A DNA stretch of 64,000 nucleotides from Ralstonia wenshanensis (GTDB lineage Bacteria; Pseudomonadota; Gammaproteobacteria; Burkholderiales; Burkholderiaceae): NCBI RefSeq assembly GCF_021173085.1, contig NZ_CP076413.1, positions 2,817,501 through 2,881,500 on the forward strand, written 5' to 3'. Both the position numbers and the translations under genes were made by a program. The notes under the pieces were generated by a model that saw only the letters and a list, made by a program, of their open reading frames with translations, was not told where the DNA came from and ran no database searches. The number at the start of each line of letters is the position of its first letter. Positions within the stretch are counted from its first letter, which is position 1. Below are positions 19,161-27,137 of the stretch, one piece after another.

Positions 19161-20177
19161 CTATCGGTTGACGTCCACCACGACGCGCCCGCGCATCTTG
19201 CCGGCCACGATGTCGTGGGCGGCGCCGATGGCCTCGGAAAGCGTCACTTCGCGCGTGATGGCGGCCAGGCGATCGGGCAGCAGATCGGCGGCCAGGCGCT
19301 GCCACGCGGTCTGGCGCAACGCACGCGGCGCCATCACGCTGTCGATTCCGTATAGCGTCACGCCACGCAGGATGAACGGCGCGACGGTTGCCGGAAAATC
19401 CATCCCCTGCGCCAGCCCGCACGCCGTGACGACGCCGCCGTAGCGCACCTGTGCGCACGCGTTGACCAGCGTGTGCGAGCCCACCGAGTCGACCACTGCC
19501 GCCCAGCGCTCCTTCTGCAGCGGCTTGCCCGGGGCGGAAAGCTCGGCGCGGTCGATGACGTCCGTCGCGCCCAGCGCCTGCAGGAAATCGGCCTCGCTCG
19601 TCTTGCCGGTCGATGCCACCACGCGATAACCCAGCTTGCCGAGCAGCGCGATGGCGATCGAACCCACGCCGCCCGACGCGCCGGTCACCAGGACCTCGCC
19701 GTCGCCCGGCTTTACGCCGGCGCGCTCTAGCGCCAGCACCGACAGCATTGCTGTGTAGCCCGCCGTGCCAATCGCCATGGCCTGCCGCGCATCGAGCCCC
19801 GCCGGCAATGCCACCAGCCAATCGCCGGAAAGCCGCGCCTGCTGGGCAAGGCAACCCCAGTGCGTCTCGCCGACGCCCCAGCCATTGAGCACGACCGAAT
19901 CGCCCGTCCGCCAATCCGGGTGCGTAGATTCGAGCACGACGCCCGCACCGTCGATACCGGCCACCATCGGCCATTTGCGCACGACAGGGCCTTTGCCGGT
20001 GATGGCCAGGCCGTCCTTGTAATTGATGGTCGACCAGTCCACGCGGATCAGCACGTCGCCAGCGGTCACGTCGTTGGCAAGCGCTTCGGGCGTGGACAAC
20101 GCCGCGTCATCGAGGTCGACGATGTGGGCCAGCGGCCCGCCATCCTGCTTTTCCAGCATCAGCGCGCGAAACGACAT
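19161..20177 (-). CDS. acuI: Acrylyl-CoA reductase-like NADPH oxidoreductase (YhdH/AcuI family)
   Basis: A 338-residue zinc-independent medium-chain dehydrogenase/reductase. The start SFRALMLEK, NYKDGLAITGKG, the GIDGAGVV turn and the Rossmann motif VTGASGGVGSIA are all typical of the YhdH/AcuI quinone oxidoreductase group, which reduces acrylyl-CoA to propionyl-CoA. The ATG at 20177 follows CGGAGAC. It sits downstream of dsbC on the same strand but a terminator lies between them. The physiological substrate here is not certain. Confidence 0.9.
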   Translation of the reverse strand: MSFRALMLEKQDGGPLAHIVDLDDAALSTPEALANDVTAGDVLIRVDWSTINYKDGLAITGKGPVVRKWPMVAGIDGAGVVLESTHPDWRTGDSVVLNGWGVGETHWGCLAQQARLSGDWLVALPAGLDARQAMAIGTAGYTAMLSVLALERAGVKPGDGEVLVTGASGGVGSIAIALLGKLGYRVVASTGKTSEADFLQALGATDVIDRAELSAPGKPLQKERWAAVVDSVGSHTLVNACAQVRYGGVVTACGLAQGMDFPATVAPFILRGVTLYGIDSVMAPRALRQTAWQRLAADLLPDRLAAITREVTLSEAIGAAHDIVAGKMRGRVVVDVNR

Positions 20178-20213
20178 GCCAAGTCTCCGAAGGTGAGGTG
20201 AATGCAAGCGCCC

Positions 20214-20243
20214 AAAGAAAAAGCGCCGGATCGACCGGCGCTT
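20214..20243 (-). terminator. Intrinsic terminator of dsbC
   Basis: On the minus strand a 9-bp perfect stem AAGCGCCGG/CCGGCGCTT with a five-base loop is followed by TTTTTCTTT. It lies 12 bases past the dsbC stop. Confidence 0.88.
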
Positions 20244-20255
20244 CCTTCGTGCGAA

Positions 20256-21002
20256 TTACGACTTCTTGAGCGCGGCGAACTTGCGCTCCAGCGTAGCCGC
20301 ATCGATCAGGCCCGGGGCCCGGGTGCCGTCCGGGAAGATGATGGCCGGCGTGCCGGTCACGTTCAGTTGCTGGCCCAACTTCAGGTTGGCCTCCAGCGGC
20401 GTGTCGCAGGTGCCGGCGCCGCCCGGGGCGGTCTTGGCGGTCATCCAGTCGCGCCAGGCCTTGGCCCGGTCGGCCGAGCACCAGATCTGCTTAGCCTTGG
20501 TGTTTGAGTCTTCCGACAGAATCGGGAACAGGAAGGTGTAGACCGTGATGTTGTCGACCTGCGTGAGCATCTGCTCCAGCTTGTGGCAGTACGGGCAGTT
20601 CGGATCGGAAAACACGGCGATCTTGCGTGCGCCGTTGCCCTTGACCCACTTCACGGCGCGGTCCAGCGGCAGGTCCGACCACTTCACGCGGTTCAGCTCG
20701 GCCAGGCGCTCTTGCGTGAGGTTGGTGGCGGTCTGCGTATCGAGCAGGTCGCCGTTGAGCACGTAGCGGCCGGTGGCATCGCTGTAGACAACCTGGCTGC
20801 CGAGGTTGATTTCGTACAGGCCGGCCAGCGGCGACTTGGTGACGCTCTTGATCTCCACGTTCGGGCCCAGGGCCTTCTGTACCGTGGCCTTGACCTTGTC
20901 CAAGGCGGGCTCGGCGGCACCGGCGCTCAACACATAGCCTGCGCCAATAGCTGCCACTGCCACCGCAGAGGCGATGGCCGCCACCCGAATACGAAACGAC
21001 AT
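20256..21002 (-). CDS. dsbC: Thiol:disulfide interchange protein DsbC
   Basis: A 248-residue periplasmic disulfide isomerase. It has an N-terminal signal peptide, an N-terminal dimerisation domain with KSPLAGLYEINLGSQVVY, and a thioredoxin-fold domain with VFSDPNCPYCHKLEQ. The redox motif is CPYC rather than the CGYC of E. coli DsbC. A second Cys pair (IWCSAD and GTCDT) matches the structural disulfide of the family. AGGAG precedes the ATG. It needs DsbD, not seen here, for reduction. Confidence 0.95.
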   Translation of the reverse strand: MSFRIRVAAIASAVAVAAIGAGYVLSAGAAEPALDKVKATVQKALGPNVEIKSVTKSPLAGLYEINLGSQVVYSDATGRYVLNGDLLDTQTATNLTQERLAELNRVKWSDLPLDRAVKWVKGNGARKIAVFSDPNCPYCHKLEQMLTQVDNITVYTFLFPILSEDSNTKAKQIWCSADRAKAWRDWMTAKTAPGGAGTCDTPLEANLKLGQQLNVTGTPAIIFPDGTRAPGLIDAATLERKFAALKKS

Positions 21003-21048
21003 AACGACTCCTGGAACCCCGAAAAACCACAAACCCGCTGAGACTGCC

Positions 21049-22344
21049 TCAGCCGAGTGCGTGCTTGATCAACAAGCGTTTGATAAATGGCGTCATGCCC
21101 ACCATGCGCATCCCCGCGTTGCGTACCGTTCGGGGCAGCGCGCCCGGCAGGGCGAACAGTTTGTGCAGTCCATCAGTGGCGGCCGTGAGCGAAAGCAGAT
21201 CTTCGCGGCGGGCACGCTCGTAACGGCGCAGCAACCTGAGATCGCCATGATCGCGCATGGTTTCACGTTCCGCCATCACGCGGCCAATTTCCGACACATC
21301 CCGCAGCCCGAGGTTCATGCCCTGTCCAGCCAGCGGATGGATCACATGGGCCGCATCGCCCACCAACGCCACGCGCGGCGCGACGGCCCGGCTGGCGTGT
21401 TGCAGCACGAGCGGGAAGCCCTGCGCAGGCGTGATGTTCGACAGACGACCAAAGCGCGCGGCGATGGCGCCACCGGCCGCGGCTTCCACCGCGCGGCACA
21501 GCGCCTCCGGCGACAGCGCGAGCAGCTCGCGGGCGTGGTCTTCGCTGGCAGACCACACCATCGACACGCGCCGATCGGGCAGCGGCAGCATCGCGAGGAT
21601 CTCGCCGCGTACGGGGGTGGCGTCATCCGGGGCGGCGGCCTGCTCGGCGGACGCACCCAGGAACCATTGCCACGCGGTGTCCTGATGCCAGCGCTCGGCC
21701 TGGAAGTTGGCGACCACGCCAAGCTGGCGATACGGCTTCGCTTCAGCCTGGATGCCAGCCTGCTGACGCACCCACGAATGCTTGCCGTCGGCGCCGATCA
21801 CGCATTCCGCGCGGATCGTCTGGCCGTCGGCCAGCGTCAGCTTTACGGCATCGGCTTCCATTTCGAAGCCGGTGGCGGCGTGCGGGAACGTCTGCACCGT
21901 GTGGGCGAAGCGCAGTGCGGTTTCCAGCGCGCGTTCGACCAGCGACGATTCAGCAATCCACGCCAGTTGGGGCGTGCCGGCTGCGTAGGCGGAAAAATGG
22001 AGGTCGGGGTGGGCATGCTCGCCGCGTGCGGCAGCGTCGTCGCCGAAGATCCGCATGTCGTGCACAGGCTGCACGCGCGTCATGTCGAGCGCTGGCCAGA
22101 TGCGCAACTGCTCCAGCAACGCTTGGGAGCTGGACGAGAACGCGTAGACACGCGCATCCCAGGCATCCGGCCCGACCGGTGCGGAGGCTGGAGCGGGCGG
22201 GGCGATATGCGCGATGCGCAAGCCGATCTGCGCCAGCCGCAGCGCGCAGGCGCGCCCGACGATGCCGCCGCCCACCACGGCCAAGTGGTAAGGCGCTGCC
22301 TCCTTGGGCACAGCCTTGGAAGAGGAAAACGCGGGTGTATTCAT
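21049..22344 (-). CDS. UbiH/UbiF/VisC-family FAD-dependent hydroxylase
   Basis: A 431-residue flavin monooxygenase of the ubiquinone-biosynthesis hydroxylase family. The FAD-binding VVGGGIVGRACAL is near residue 25, the ECVIGADGKHSWVR motif is in the middle, and the signature GDAAHVIHPLAGQGMNLGLRD is near residue 320. It should add a hydroxyl group to the ubiquinone ring, but which carbon cannot be told from sequence. dsbC starts 46 bases beyond its stop on the same strand, so the two may share a transcript. Confidence 0.92.
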   Translation of the reverse strand: MNTPAFSSSKAVPKEAAPYHLAVVGGGIVGRACALRLAQIGLRIAHIAPPAPASAPVGPDAWDARVYAFSSSSQALLEQLRIWPALDMTRVQPVHDMRIFGDDAAARGEHAHPDLHFSAYAAGTPQLAWIAESSLVERALETALRFAHTVQTFPHAATGFEMEADAVKLTLADGQTIRAECVIGADGKHSWVRQQAGIQAEAKPYRQLGVVANFQAERWHQDTAWQWFLGASAEQAAAPDDATPVRGEILAMLPLPDRRVSMVWSASEDHARELLALSPEALCRAVEAAAGGAIAARFGRLSNITPAQGFPLVLQHASRAVAPRVALVGDAAHVIHPLAGQGMNLGLRDVSEIGRVMAERETMRDHGDLRLLRRYERARREDLLSLTAATDGLHKLFALPGALPRTVRNAGMRMVGMTPFIKRLLIKHALG

Positions 22345-22710
22345 GGTGCGCCGATTATAGCGGCGAGGGGTGGCCCAGCCTTGTGGCCGCGCAAATGTGT
22401 CACGGCCGACACTTGGCGGCGCCGCACCGCTGCTCGGTGTTTACGCCTATCCGCCCTGCGGCGAGACGCTGGCGCCACCCAAACCCCTTGCAGCGCGCAG
22501 CGCACATATGCGGCGCCAATATGCCGATTGCGCCGCATATGTGCGAGACAATTCGCCCGGCCGCAAACCTGCGATGTGATGCCGTTTCCACCCGAATTCA
22601 GCCGCTCAAGCCATCCGTCGGGATGGACGATAAAAGCCGGGTAATTCGACGTTTTGACCCGCGCGACCCGCCGATACAGTGCGGGTCCGATCCACACATT
22701 CCTCATCGCC
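22345..22710. other. Intergenic region with a strong long hairpin
   Basis: No gene is visible here. The stretch separates the divergent hydroxylase and lipoprotein genes. At 22501-22545 there is a hairpin whose arms CGCACATATGCGGCG and CGCCGCATATGTGCG are perfect complements, extended by CAAT/ATTG past a single bulged C, giving 19 pairs around a six-base loop. A smaller palindrome TGTGTCACGGCCGACACT is near 22397. The T-run needed for a terminator is absent. Confidence 0.6.
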
Positions 22711-23100
22711 ATGTGGACTTTCTCCGAACGCTCCACCCTCTCGCTGACGCTGGCCGCCCTGCTGGCACTGGCCGGCTGTGCGCAAATGCCCGCCCAGACG
22801 CCTGCGCCGGTGGCCCGCACCGCGCCCGCCGGCGAAGTCATGACCTTCGCCATCCCGCCTGATGCACTCGGCGCGCACGACCCGCAACTGACCGCCGTGC
22901 TGACCAAGGCAGGGGCACTGGCCGCTGCGCAAAAACGCCCCGCGACGATCCAGGTGGCCGCGCTAGCGCAGGATTTCCGCTACCTGAACCAGGCGCTATG
23001 GAACGGCGTGCCCGCGCAGCGCGCCGGCTACGTCCGCCTGGAAAACCTGACCGTCAGCGCCAGCCAGCCCTACAGCGTGACGATCCGCACGCAGGATTAA
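22711..23100 (+). CDS. Predicted lipoprotein, unknown function
   Basis: A 129-residue protein with an N-terminal hydrophobic stretch and the lipobox LAGC (acylated Cys near residue 23). The mature part is Ala/Pro-rich at first and then a compact region with FAIPPDALGAHDPQL and RAGYVRLENLTVSAS. I do not recognise a family. It is the first of three closely spaced genes that end in a lytic transglycosylase, which suggests an envelope role for the set. Confidence 0.75.
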   Translation: MWTFSERSTLSLTLAALLALAGCAQMPAQTPAPVARTAPAGEVMTFAIPPDALGAHDPQLTAVLTKAGALAAAQKRPATIQVAALAQDFRYLNQALWNGVPAQRAGYVRLENLTVSASQPYSVTIRTQD

Positions 23101-23110
23101 GAGGACCGTC

Positions 23111-23449
23111 ATGCGTATGACCCATCTGTTCTTCCCCCTCACCGTTGGCCTGCTGGCGATCCCGACCGTATCGGCCTTTGCCGCGCCACCCGACGCACTG
23201 ATGCCGACGACAGCCGCGGCGCCCGACCGCGTCTATCCGCCCTTGCCCTCGCTGGCGATGCTGCCACCGGGCGGCGGGGCCGATATCGAAGCCGCGCCCG
23301 CCGTGCATACGCGCGGCGGCAAACGCAAGGTCGTGGCCACCCAGTGGCGCAAGGCTACCGAGCCGGTGCCGCGCATGGTGGTCTCCGACGCATCGCATAC
23401 GTATCTGGCCGGTATCGAGCGGCAGCTTGAAGTGGCCCTGCAGAAGTAA
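23111..23449 (+). CDS. Small predicted secreted protein, unknown function
   Basis: A 112-residue protein with a signal peptide ending near SAFA. The mature part is Pro-rich and then has a basic segment (HTRGGKRKVVATQWRK). AGAGGA lies five bases before the ATG, 10 bases after the lipoprotein stop. I do not recognise a domain. The position between a lipoprotein and a lytic transglycosylase suggests a periplasmic partner. Confidence 0.7.
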   Translation: MRMTHLFFPLTVGLLAIPTVSAFAAPPDALMPTTAAAPDRVYPPLPSLAMLPPGGGADIEAAPAVHTRGGKRKVVATQWRKATEPVPRMVVSDASHTYLAGIERQLEVALQK

Positions 23450-23470
23450 TCAAAAATCGCCGGAGCCGCC

Positions 23471-23944
23471 ATGCCCCTCGCCCGCCCTCTTCGTTTGAGC
23501 TGCAGCCGCGTTGTTGCGGCGCTTGTGCTGGCCGCCTCCAGCGTTGCAGCGCACGCCGCTTCGGGCGATTGCTTCGAGCAAGCCGGCACCTATCAGGGCG
23601 TCAATCCAACGGTGCTGCGCGCGATCGTGTGGTTTGAATCGAAGGGCGATGCGGGCGCCATCCACCGCAATGCCGACGGCTCGGTCGACATCGGCCAGGC
23701 GCAGATCAACTCGATCCACTTCAGTACGCTGGCCCGCTACGGCGTGCCGCGCCGCGCGCTGACCGACGCCTGCGTCAACGTGTTCGTGGCGGCGTGGCTG
23801 CTCAAGCAAAAAATGGTTCGCCATGGAAACACGTGGCGGGCCATCGGCGCGTACCACTCGGAAACGCCTGTCCACCGCGACGCCTATGCGCGCAGCATCC
23901 AGCGGGTGCTGATGTCGTGGGGAGAATTGCGGGCCGACCGCTGA
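23471..23944 (+). CDS. Lytic transglycosylase, IagB/IpgF-like
   Basis: A 157-residue secreted protein with a signal peptide and one SLT domain. The catalytic Glu56 is in IVWFESKGD, and the companion motif DIGQAQINS follows. The final AIGAYHSETP fits the soluble lytic transglycosylase fold. Small SLT proteins of this IagB/IpgF type open peptidoglycan locally for pili or secretion machines. No such machine is encoded nearby. It is the last of three co-oriented envelope genes. Confidence 0.88.
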   Translation: MPLARPLRLSCSRVVAALVLAASSVAAHAASGDCFEQAGTYQGVNPTVLRAIVWFESKGDAGAIHRNADGSVDIGQAQINSIHFSTLARYGVPRRALTDACVNVFVAAWLLKQKMVRHGNTWRAIGAYHSETPVHRDAYARSIQRVLMSWGELRADR

Positions 23945-23974
23945 TTCGGGTCCGGCCCGGAACCGCTCTGCGGC

Positions 23975-24352
23975 TCAGTAGTACGAGACGGCGGCGTACG
24001 CCTGACGTGCGCCAATGGCACGGCGCTCGCCGCTGACCAAGCGCATCAGTTCATCCTGGCGCGGGCAGACCAGCGCACGCACGCGGGCGTCGTTAGCCAG
24101 AATACGCATCATCAGGTCACGCTTGCGTTGCACTTCTTCGTGCGACAAGGCCGGGCGCAGGCCGTGGCCCAGGCGCTCCATGTGGGCCGCGCATTCGCGC
24201 TCCAGCTGGCTTACCTCATCCCAATCGCCGCGTTCGGCAGCGTCCACCATGTCTTCGGACAGGCTCGCGATGGCCTCGTAGCAGGCAAACAGGCCGGCGC
24301 TGTCGGAAACCGTATGGATCGGGCGGGCGGCGGTAGCGACGGTCCAGGACAT
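23975..24352 (-). CDS. FliT-like flagellar chaperone family protein
   Basis: A 125-residue helical protein. CYEAIASLSEDMVDAAERGDWDEVSQLE and ILANDARVRALVCPRQDEL are arranged as in FliT, the chaperone for the flagellar cap protein. GGAGC precedes the chosen ATG at 24352. No other flagellar gene is in the window, so it is an orphan copy; a role outside flagella or control of motility from a distance is possible. It is divergent from the EamA transporter. Confidence 0.65.
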   Translation of the reverse strand: MSWTVATAARPIHTVSDSAGLFACYEAIASLSEDMVDAAERGDWDEVSQLERECAAHMERLGHGLRPALSHEEVQRKRDLMMRILANDARVRALVCPRQDELMRLVSGERRAIGARQAYAAVSYY

Positions 24353-24710
24353 GCTGTGCTCCAGAATCAAACGTGTTGTTTGCGGGAAGCCAGTGCAATA
24401 GGCATGCCCGGCCGGCGCGCAGCCGTTTCCCACTCGCGCGGAAATGGCGCTCAAGCCTTTGCCGGCTTGGCCCCGCAGGATACGGAGGGCATCTGGCGGC
24501 AGGCGTCACAGGCTCGAAAAACGGCCCCTTCAAGCGAAGTTGTTACGTTTCTGGAACGTAACGCGTAACGGGGCCCGTAACGCCTTCGCCCCCCTCGTCC
24601 ATGTGGCAGGGAAGCGCCTTGTTTGCTCAAAGCCGCACTCTAGAATGAGGACATCGCGGCACCAGCCCGCCATCGCGCGGAGGCCGATTGCCCACCACAT
24701 GAGAACTCAC
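24353..24710. promoter_or_regulatory. Divergent intergenic region with CGTAAC repeats
   Basis: No gene is visible. At 24542-24562 an 8-bp perfect palindrome GTTACGTT/AACGTAAC with a five-base spacer occurs. The word CGTAACG follows at 24557-24563, 24564-24570 and 24576-24582, so four copies of the half-site lie within 41 bases. This looks like an operator for the divergent fliT-like and eamA genes. The regulator is unknown. Confidence 0.5.
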
Positions 24711-25604
24711 ATGGACCAGACGAATGTCGGGCACCCCGGCCTGCGCACAGTGCTGCTCACCAGCATCACCATGGTGGCGTTCGCGTCGAACTCGCTGCTG
24801 TGCCGGCTGGCGTTGCAGCATGCGGCCATCGATGCGGCGAGCTTTTCCAGCATCCGGCTCGTGTCGGGCGCCGTCGTGCTGGCCGTCCTTGCGCGGGCAG
24901 GCGCGGGGCGGGCACCGCTAGCCCGTGTTGATTGGGCTGCCGCGACGATGCTCTTCGTCTATGTCGTCTTCTTCTCGTTTGCGTATCTGACGCTGAGCGC
25001 AGGCACCGGCGCGCTGATTCTGTTTGGCGCGGTGCAGCTCACCATGCTGGCGGCCGGCCTGCGTGCCGGCGAACGGTTTGAGGCCCTGGGTTGGGCGGGT
25101 TTTGCGCTGGCGGCGGGTGGGCTCGTCTATCTCGTCTCGCCCGGCGTGACAGCCCCGACGCCACTGGGTGCCGCGTTGATGACGGTGGCGGGCATTGCCT
25201 GGGGCGTGTATTCGCTGCGCGGTCGCGGGCTCGACAATCCGCTGGCTGCCACTGCCGGCAACTTCCTGCGCGCCGCGCCCATGGCTCTCGCGCTGAGCAT
25301 GTTGCTGTATGACCGCGCACACGCCAGCCCGGCCGGTATCCTGCTCGCGCTTGCCTCCGGCGCGCTCACTTCGGCCATCGGCTATGTGATCTGGTACGCC
25401 GCGCTCAAAGGGCTGTCGGCGATCCGTGCAGCGGCGGTGCAACTGTCGGTGCCGCCCATTGCGGCGTTCGGCGCCGTGCTGTTCCTGGCGGAGCCGCTGA
25501 CCCCGCGCCTGGCTGTCGCATCCGCCGCCATCCTCGGCGGCATTGCGCTGGTGCTGGCCAGCCGCACGCAACGCAAGCCCGCCGAAGCCGCATCCCGGGG
25601 CTAG
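24711..25604 (+). CDS. EamA/DMT-superfamily transporter
   Basis: A 297-residue inner-membrane protein with about ten hydrophobic helices in two EamA repeats, the usual size for drug/metabolite transporters. The first helix holds TMVAFASNSLLCRLAL. The ATG at 24711 is chosen for length and because GAGAA lies upstream; an ATG 12 bases earlier is possible. Substrate is unknown; the family exports amino acids, purines and other small metabolites. Confidence 0.88.
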   Translation: MDQTNVGHPGLRTVLLTSITMVAFASNSLLCRLALQHAAIDAASFSSIRLVSGAVVLAVLARAGAGRAPLARVDWAAATMLFVYVVFFSFAYLTLSAGTGALILFGAVQLTMLAAGLRAGERFEALGWAGFALAAGGLVYLVSPGVTAPTPLGAALMTVAGIAWGVYSLRGRGLDNPLAATAGNFLRAAPMALALSMLLYDRAHASPAGILLALASGALTSAIGYVIWYAALKGLSAIRAAAVQLSVPPIAAFGAVLFLAEPLTPRLAVASAAILGGIALVLASRTQRKPAEAASRG

Positions 25605-25722
25605 ACCCGAGCCGGAGCGGTTACAATCACGCCTTTCCGTGAACGACGCGCACAGCCCGGATTCCACTGTGCTGCCGCCTCCCCCGCGTCACGCAACCCC
25701 TTGATTTAGAGCCTTTTTCACC

Positions 25723-26817
25723 ATGAGCCTCCAATGCGGCATCGTCGGTCTGCCGAACGTCGGCAAGTCGACCCTGTTCAATGCCCTGACCAAAGCCGGC
25801 ATCGCTGCCGAGAACTACCCGTTCTGCACGATCGAGCCCAACGTAGGCGTGGTGGAAGTGCCGGACGCCCGCCTGCAAGCGCTGGCCGACATCGTCAAGC
25901 CCGAGCGCGTGCTGCCGGCGGTGGTCGAGTTCGTCGACATTGCGGGCCTGGTGGCGGGCGCCTCCAAGGGTGAAGGCCTGGGCAACCAGTTCCTGGCGAA
26001 TATCCGCGAGACGGATGCCATCACGCACGTGGTGCGCTGTTTCGAAGATGAAAACGTGATCCACGTCGCCGGCAAGGTCGACCCGATCGCCGACATTGAT
26101 GTCATCAACACCGAACTCGCCCTCGCTGACCTGGGTACGGTCGAAAAGGCGCTGCAGCGCTACACCAAGGCCGCCAAGTCGGGCAACGACAAGGAAGCCG
26201 CCAAGCTGGTCGCCGTGCTGGAGAAAGCCCAGAAGGTGCTGGATGAAGCGAAGCCGGTGCGTGGCCTGAACCTGACCGACGACGAGTGGGCAACCATCAA
26301 GCCGCTGTGCCTGATTACCGCCAAGCCGACCATGTACGTTGCCAACGTGCGCGAAGACGGCTTCGAGAACAACCCGCACCTGGACGCCGTGCGCAACTAC
26401 GCCGCGCAGACGAACTCGCCAGTGGTGGCCGTGTGCGCCGCCATCGAAGCCGAAATCGCCGATCTGGATGACGCAGACAAGGCCGAATTCCTCGCCGACA
26501 TCGGCATGGAGGAGCCAGGCCTGAACCGCGTGATCCGCGCGGCCTTCAAGCTGCTCGGCTTGCAAACGTACTTCACCGCCGGTGTGAAGGAAGTGCGCGC
26601 CTGGACGATCCACATCGGCGACACGGCCCCGCGCGCAGCCGCCGCGATCCACACCGACTTCGAACGCGGCTTCATCCGCGCCCAGACGATTTCGTACGAC
26701 GATTTCATCCAGTTCAAGGGCGAACAAGGTGCCAAGGAAGCCGGCAAGATGCGCGCCGAAGGCAAGGAATACATCGTCAAAGACGGCGATGTGCTGCACT
26801 TCCTGTTCAACGTCTGA
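25723..26817 (+). CDS. ychF: Redox-regulated ribosome-binding ATPase YchF
   Basis: A 364-residue Obg-family P-loop protein that binds 50S or 70S ribosomes and prefers ATP over GTP. The Walker A is GLPNVGKST near residue 8, followed by [10 protein letters not shown], the [17 protein letters not shown] switch and a C-terminal TGS domain ([15 protein letters not shown] to the end). A -10-like TACAAT lies near 25622-25627. A strong terminator follows the stop. Confidence 0.97.
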   Translation: MSLQCGIVGLPNVGKSTLFNALTKAGIAAENYPFCTIEPNVGVVEVPDARLQALADIVKPERVLPAVVEFVDIAGLVAGASKGEGLGNQFLANIRETDAITHVVRCFEDENVIHVAGKVDPIADIDVINTELALADLGTVEKALQRYTKAAKSGNDKEAAKLVAVLEKAQKVLDEAKPVRGLNLTDDEWATIKPLCLITAKPTMYVANVREDGFENNPHLDAVRNYAAQTNSPVVAVCAAIEAEIADLDDADKAEFLADIGMEEPGLNRVIRAAFKLLGLQTYFTAGVKEVRAWTIHIGDTAPRAAAAIHTDFERGFIRAQTISYDDFIQFKGEQGAKEAGKMRAEGKEYIVKDGDVLHFLFNV

Positions 26818-26834
26818 GCAGCACAAGCACAACG

Positions 26835-26866
26835 AAAAAGCCCCGCAGCGATTGCGGGGCTTTTTT
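26835..26866 (+). terminator. Intrinsic terminator of ychF
   Basis: A 13-bp stem AAAAAGCCCCGCA/TGCGGGGCTTTTT with a five-base loop and a T6 run begins 17 bases past the ychF stop. The A-run on the other side makes it potentially bidirectional. Confidence 0.93.
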
Positions 26867-27137
26867 CATGGGCGAAGCGAGCTTGCACGCCTGGGCAACG
26901 GGGCAGTCCGGCTACCCTTCCAGCCTTGTAACGTTGAAGCGACCCAGCATCACTTTTTTACCTGCGGGAAGGGCCGAGAACGCTGCTTCAGTGCTCCATT
27001 GGGCGCACCGCTATGCCGTTTTGGCGTGTCGGGCACGTCGCTTGCGTAGCGCACAGCGGATACGCTGAACCCCGGCAGGCCGCTTCCGCCCGGGGCAGCC
27101 CGCCGCCCCCGCCCCGGCATTCAGCCAAGGCTTCGGG

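Noticed and set aside
16186-19171. Long antisense frames of 382 and 611 codons opposite the FUSC and M61 genes
   Set aside because: They mirror the high-GC codon pattern of real genes and encode His/Arg/Gln-rich sequence with no family.
26867-27137. Possible small RNA or gene between ychF and the phytochrome-like kinase
   Set aside because: No promoter, terminator of its own, or coding signal could be supported.
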